Positions 56,001 to 62,000 of a stretch of DNA of 64,000 nt are shown here, one piece after another (position 1 is the stretch's first letter; the number at the start of each line of letters is the position of its first letter). The translations under genes were made by a program, and so were the position numbers. The DNA is from Owenia fusiformis (taxonomy: Eukaryota > Annelida > Polychaeta > Sabellida > Oweniidae): contig CAIIXF020000008.1 in the NCBI GenBank assembly GCA_903813345.2, forward strand, positions 1,995,341-2,059,340. Direction: 5' to 3'. The notes under the pieces were generated by a model that did no database searches, was not told where the DNA came from, and saw nothing but the letters and a program-made list of their open reading frames with translations.

Positions 56001-59000
56001 TATCTATGTTTAATCAGGTGTTTGGGAATGATAAGTGATTGACCAATTCAACATGTTCAATATAATTTAAAGCTGCTTCAGACGCCAGAAATTGTTGGAA
56101 GTTGTACAAAACCTGAATTATGAATATTTCCTTATTTCCTTTACAAATTTTTTTCAATAGGAGTAGCCCCTAAAGGATAGGTATCGATATGGTGAACTGA
56201 ATTCCACAATGCTCTTCTCTTAAACCAAATATTGATAACATTCTGTAAAAAAAACATGGTCCTTTATGTAATGTTGACTGATTGAATACAATTTAATGCG
56301 AAAATTATTAATATATATTTTATATAAATGTTTTTTTAACATTTTTGGTTTTTTAGTGCAATTGTTTTTGTTACTTTCTACTAATTCTTGAGAATGAAAT
56401 GAAATGTCTTTCCGAACCTTGTTGGAACAAAATAGCATATACAACATTTTCTTACACCTCCCAATGTTATTGTTAGTTATACAAATGAAATTTTGCTTGA
56501 TTTAACAAAAAGTATTCAAAAAATTAAAACAAAATAGATAAAAAAAATTAAGATAAACCTTTTATTTCATTAACAAGATACTTTTTAAAATCAACCAAAT
56601 TATCCTTTGTACAATTACAATATTGAGATACCTAAACACGTTGTGTTTATGTCGTTTTTTTCCAATGAGGTTTGGATAGATGTTTCATTTCATTCCGAAC
56701 ATATGATACCAAGAACAAAAGAAAGATGTATAGAGAAAAGTATATATATTTTGTTTAAATTACATTGTTACCATTCAAAAGATGACCATTAAATTGATGA
56801 TGTGTAAAATTTTCTGAATTTTTTGATGACTAGTCAAAAGTTCATCATATCAATACCAATCCTTTACTGTTTAGGTTTCAATTAACAAGCATATTGGGAA
56901 TTTCTAAAAGTTTACTTTTTTCCAAACCAATCAAAATCAGACATTTTAAACTGAGAAATTGACACAAGAAATGTTTACATAAAGAACAATCAGATTCACA
57001 GACTAACAAGCTATGGATGTTTCCCCATCATTCATAAGATGGCAAGGGGCTCACAGTGTTTGAGAATATCACATTTAACATTTTAGAAGTTGTGTATCAT
57101 TTTCAAGGGTATTAAATTGTGAGTTCAATAACTTTGTGCCCATATTTGATTAACACAATTACAATCCAGGTAAGCACAAAACGGTGTATACATTGAATAG
57201 AAAACTTAATGCGGTTAGCAAAAAAAGTATCTTTGAATAGGAAGTTGAAAGCAATTGGTAATAGTTGAAGATATACAATATATTGACTTGCAGTTCAATG
57301 AAATGTTAATGCACTCTCATTTCTAAAGAGGCTCTTTTATTTTATTAAATGTAAGCAATGCTTTGCCAAGGTTATGAGAAATTAGAGGTCAGAATCTAGT
57401 CCTATACTAGTTACAAAATTGACAAAAATATTTGGTGATTATGTCAGTTTCTGCCTCAATATTACAATAACGTCATTTCTAAGGGCAATATAGTGAAATA
57501 TTGGACCAAGGGCCCAAGGTCCAATATTTCACTATATTGCTCGCAGAAATGACATTATTAGAAAAATTGCCGGTCCAGAATATATTCTAGACCGGTCCAT
57601 ATGGACCACCACTATGACGTCACACATTTCTCAGGTCGATATAGTAAAATGAATGCCTTCTTAACTAGCACTAAAACCCCTAGAACCGGCCCGGCAAGGT
57701 GGTAATAATTCTTTTTATAGTACCCTTGGAGGCAATATTGTAATTAGTTTGGTTTAAGTATTTGTTATTTTTCTAGAATTTTTTGATAATGTTCATCATC
57801 ATCATCAAGTTCTGAGCTTGTAGGTCTTAACTAACAGTCCTGTTAATGCTCAGATCTTTATTATTTATAGTTCATATTCAATTAAACTATATCATAGTGG
57901 TAAGTTTGCCAAAATCTGTCTAGCCTCCCTTTAAACTGATCTACACTGTCAGACATCACAATCATCTCAGGAAGGCTGTTCCAGTCATCAATAACCCTGT
58001 TGCTGAAGGAGTTTCTTCTCACAGTAGTGTTGCAGTGATGCTTGTATAGCTTCAAAGAATGCCCTCTGGTGGTAGTGGTAACCTTAGTAAAGAAGGAGCT
58101 TGGCTCTATTGTGTCGATTCCATTCATGATTTTAAAGACTTGGATCATGTCGCCCCTTCTGCGTCTATATTGAAGTGAATGTAGTTTTAGCTCTTTCAGT
58201 CTTTCTTGGTAGGGCTTATCCTTTATTCCAGGTATTAATTTAGTAGCTCGTCTTTGTATTTGCTCTATTTTTCTGTTATCGCCTAGGAATCTTGGATGCC
58301 AGATGCTATTTCCGTAGTCTAGAATTGGTCGGATCATGGATTTATACAGTGGAATTATATTTTCCTTTATGTGTGTGAAACTCCTTTTAATAATACCTAG
58401 TTTACTATTGGCTTTCTTAGCTACTTGACTAAGTCCTTTTGTTCTGACACTGATTCAATGTCTTTACCATCAAGTTTATACTTATGGTTCGTATTCATAT
58501 TCTTTCTGCCTAAGTTTAGCACTTAGCACTTTTTTTGATTGAATCTCATTTGCCATTTATTTGACCAGTCTGTTAGAGTGTTTATATCATGTTGGAGACT
58601 TTGCCGCTGTTCCTCAGTTTCACTTTCTCCGTATAGTTTAGTATCATCCGCAAAAATCTTTATCGAGTTCCTGATCTTGTCTGGAGCATCGTTGATGTAT
58701 ATGATGAACAGGGACGGCCCCAAAACGGTTCCTTGAGGTATTCCGGAGGCCACTGGCTTTGGTGAGGATGTGCTAGTGTTAACTTTCACTGTCTGTGTCC
58801 TGTTTGTAAGAAAACCTCTTATCCACTGAAGTACATTACCTCTAATTCCAACACTTTCAAGTTTTTTTAGTAGTCTCTGGTAGGGCACCGTATCAAACGC
58901 TTTCGCCAGGTCAAAATATATTGTGTCTAATCTTGTTCCATTATCAAGTCTCTCCGTCCACTTTTCCATTACAGTTAGGAGTTGCGTGATACATGATTTT

Positions 59001-62000
59001 CCTGGTAAGAATCCCTTATAATGGATTCTAGTAACTTGCAACACACGCTAGTTAAACTGATGGGTCTGTAGTTCTCTGCTAGATCTCTTTGGCCACTTTT
59101 GTGTATTGTGACAATCTCAGCCTCCCGCCAGTCCTTGGGGACTTCTCCTGTGTTCAGTGACTTGTTGAAAATTATTGTTAGGGCTTCCCTTATAAAAAAT
59201 TGAACCTTGAAAGTCCGAATTTAAACCGTTGCACAATCATTGTACAATCATTGATCCGATCATTTATGCAACCATGCCAAACGTGCGGATAATATGCCCA
59301 TTAGGGTGTCATCCGCCTTATCTGTATGCTTCACCAGATGTTTGAAAATAAATAAATGAAATGAAAATGAAATGAACCGTTACGATGCAACCATTACAAT
59401 TTTGGTTGTAAACTCATTGAAAATGTTTCAATCATATGTAACCATTGTAAACGCTTGACAATTTTGGTTGCATTTCTTGCAATCATTTCAATCGAATACA
59501 ACCCTTTAAAACTATGGCAATATTATCTCAATACAACATAAAATAATTATCTTGCTCTTTAAAAAATATATTTCAAATGTATGTATTTCATGCATACATG
59601 TCAGAATTAAAATGGTTTGATCAAAAAGATATTTAAAGTACTGAAATAGTTTAGTAAACTTGTCTTGTGAATGAAGATATATTGAACCTAACTTAAATTT
59701 TCATCTAACTTTGACGGATGGTGATTGTCCCACTCACATGTATATTATCTAGATAACAGCAATGCTAAGGCATAGCAAATCCCCTCGCTGTCATGACTAT
59801 CATTTTTACGAAATCCCTTCAAAACTTTATAAGTTATTGCAAAAACATTTGACATTTTTTTGCTTGGGTCAAGTCTTGGATTTTACACTTCACCTTGCAA
59901 TCATCACAATTATAAAGGAAGGAAGATGTGTCTGGAAGTAAGAAATCCTTCAATCGGAAAATAATCTGTTTATTGATTTGATATTTTAGATTTGATAGAG
60001 AAAATGCAATCAGACATTACAGGATGTGTTTTAGATAATTAAGTCAATAAACACAACTTAAAAAACTCTGATTACAGTTAGACTCAGTCTCTCTAGTTTG
60101 ATTAGAGTCTGCTTTGAAGGATGTGTCTAAAGAAACTTTTAATCTATTAATCCATAAACAAAACAAAAATAATTTGGCAAAGCAAAACAAACCTTATTAC
60201 AGAGAGACTCTCAAATTGATTAGAGTCTGCTATAAAGGAAGCATCCTATTTAATTTAATTATTCCATACACAGAACTTGATGAATAATTTGCCAAAGAAA
60301 ATCTCCCAGATTTTTCAAAGTTTAGAGTTTTCTGTTTTTGGTTTTTATTTTTTAATCATCAACACTTATTATTTAAACTGAAAACACTTTTCAGTACAAA
60401 TGCTCTGCCCTAGTGAATACAGTAAAACCATGGACTTTCAATCTATTCAATGCCCATGGTAAAACAAACTAAATAAAAATGAAATAAAAAAAATCTCAAA
60501 ATATTATTTGCAGTTTCATATACTTGCTATTTGAGATTTCTCAGCACTTATTGAAGTAATTGAATAAAGAAATAAACCCTCAAAAATCTGAAAACACTTT
60601 TTATTTAAATTTTTACTACCCCCCCCTCTGCATGAAATAGAGAATAAAAATAAACATATAGTAATATAGTATAACACAAGATGAAAATAGATATAACAGA
60701 AACTAGGACTATGAACCCTTTTTCTGGTCAAGCATTTTAATTAGCCGTTCAACCGTTTTAATTAGCTGTTCAACCGTTTTAATTAGCTGTTCAACTGTTT
60801 TAATTGGCTGTTCAAGCATTTTGATTTGCCTAAACCCATGAGAATATCAATATGTAGTAGGTATTGTTGTGTTGAGCATTGTTATAAAAAATATTTGCCA
60901 AGAAAGAACATGGTAATTAAATCTGTTGTGAATAATATAATATACATAATATACAGTCAATATCAAAATAGTTCTCTTGTTTGTATTTTTCAAATTTTAG
61001 TGAGTCATACTCTTGATATTAGGTGTTAACTACACATATATGGAAACATTTGAAGACCCATTTTGCTGAGGGGGGCTGGCTACTGGCCTGTTCATTGTAC
61101 ATACACTTTTGTGGGGGTCCTAAGCTAAACCTGATATCAATATGTTCCCATACCAATCTATTTATAAGTCTGGTATCGCATTCATAAATCCGTACTGGAG
61201 AAAGAAACATGAATTTAGTTATTTACTATAATAAACATGCATGTATGCTTGCAAAAAAAAATCCTAATATACTGTTGTTGAATATTCAAATCCTTACTTA
61301 AAGATAATTTTAATTCAGGTAAAATGATTAATTTATTGGAATGATACTAATTCAGGATGGTTGCAGGGGTTGAACTATATAATCATTGAACAAAACATAT
61401 TGCAACCGTTTACATTTCAATGTGAAATGGTTGCAGTTTACAATGGTTGCAGATTACAATGATTGTATAGAAATGGTTGCGCAGTCGTTGAAAAAGAGTT
61501 GACTTTGCTTGGTTGAACACAATGGTTGCACAATGATTGCTTATCATTGTACAATGGTTTTTCCTTTGATCTTAGTAGTTGAAACAATCAGTATTCAATG
61601 ATTGATGGAAACGGTTTAAATTCGGACTTTCAAGGTTGAATTTTTTATAAGGGTTTGGCTATTGAAGGTGCAGTTTCCTTGAGTACCCTTGGGTGAATGC
61701 CATCTGGTCCAGGTGACTTAAAAGGCCTCAGGTTCTTGAGCTTTCTCATTACTTTATCATATGTAATGTCAATAGTGGTCAGTTGTTGGCCTTTACTTCT
61801 ATCTTCAATTATGGGTATGTTATCAAGTGTCTCTTCAGTGAAAACACTCGCGAAGTAGTCATTCAGTCATTCAGTGCATTTTTGTCCATATAGATGTTTT
61901 TCCTTTTGTCAGATTTTCGGCTAATAAAGGGGACATTACTGCGAATAGAGCTACATAGTTTCTCCTTAAATAGATTCCATGACTCTTGGATACTTAAATT

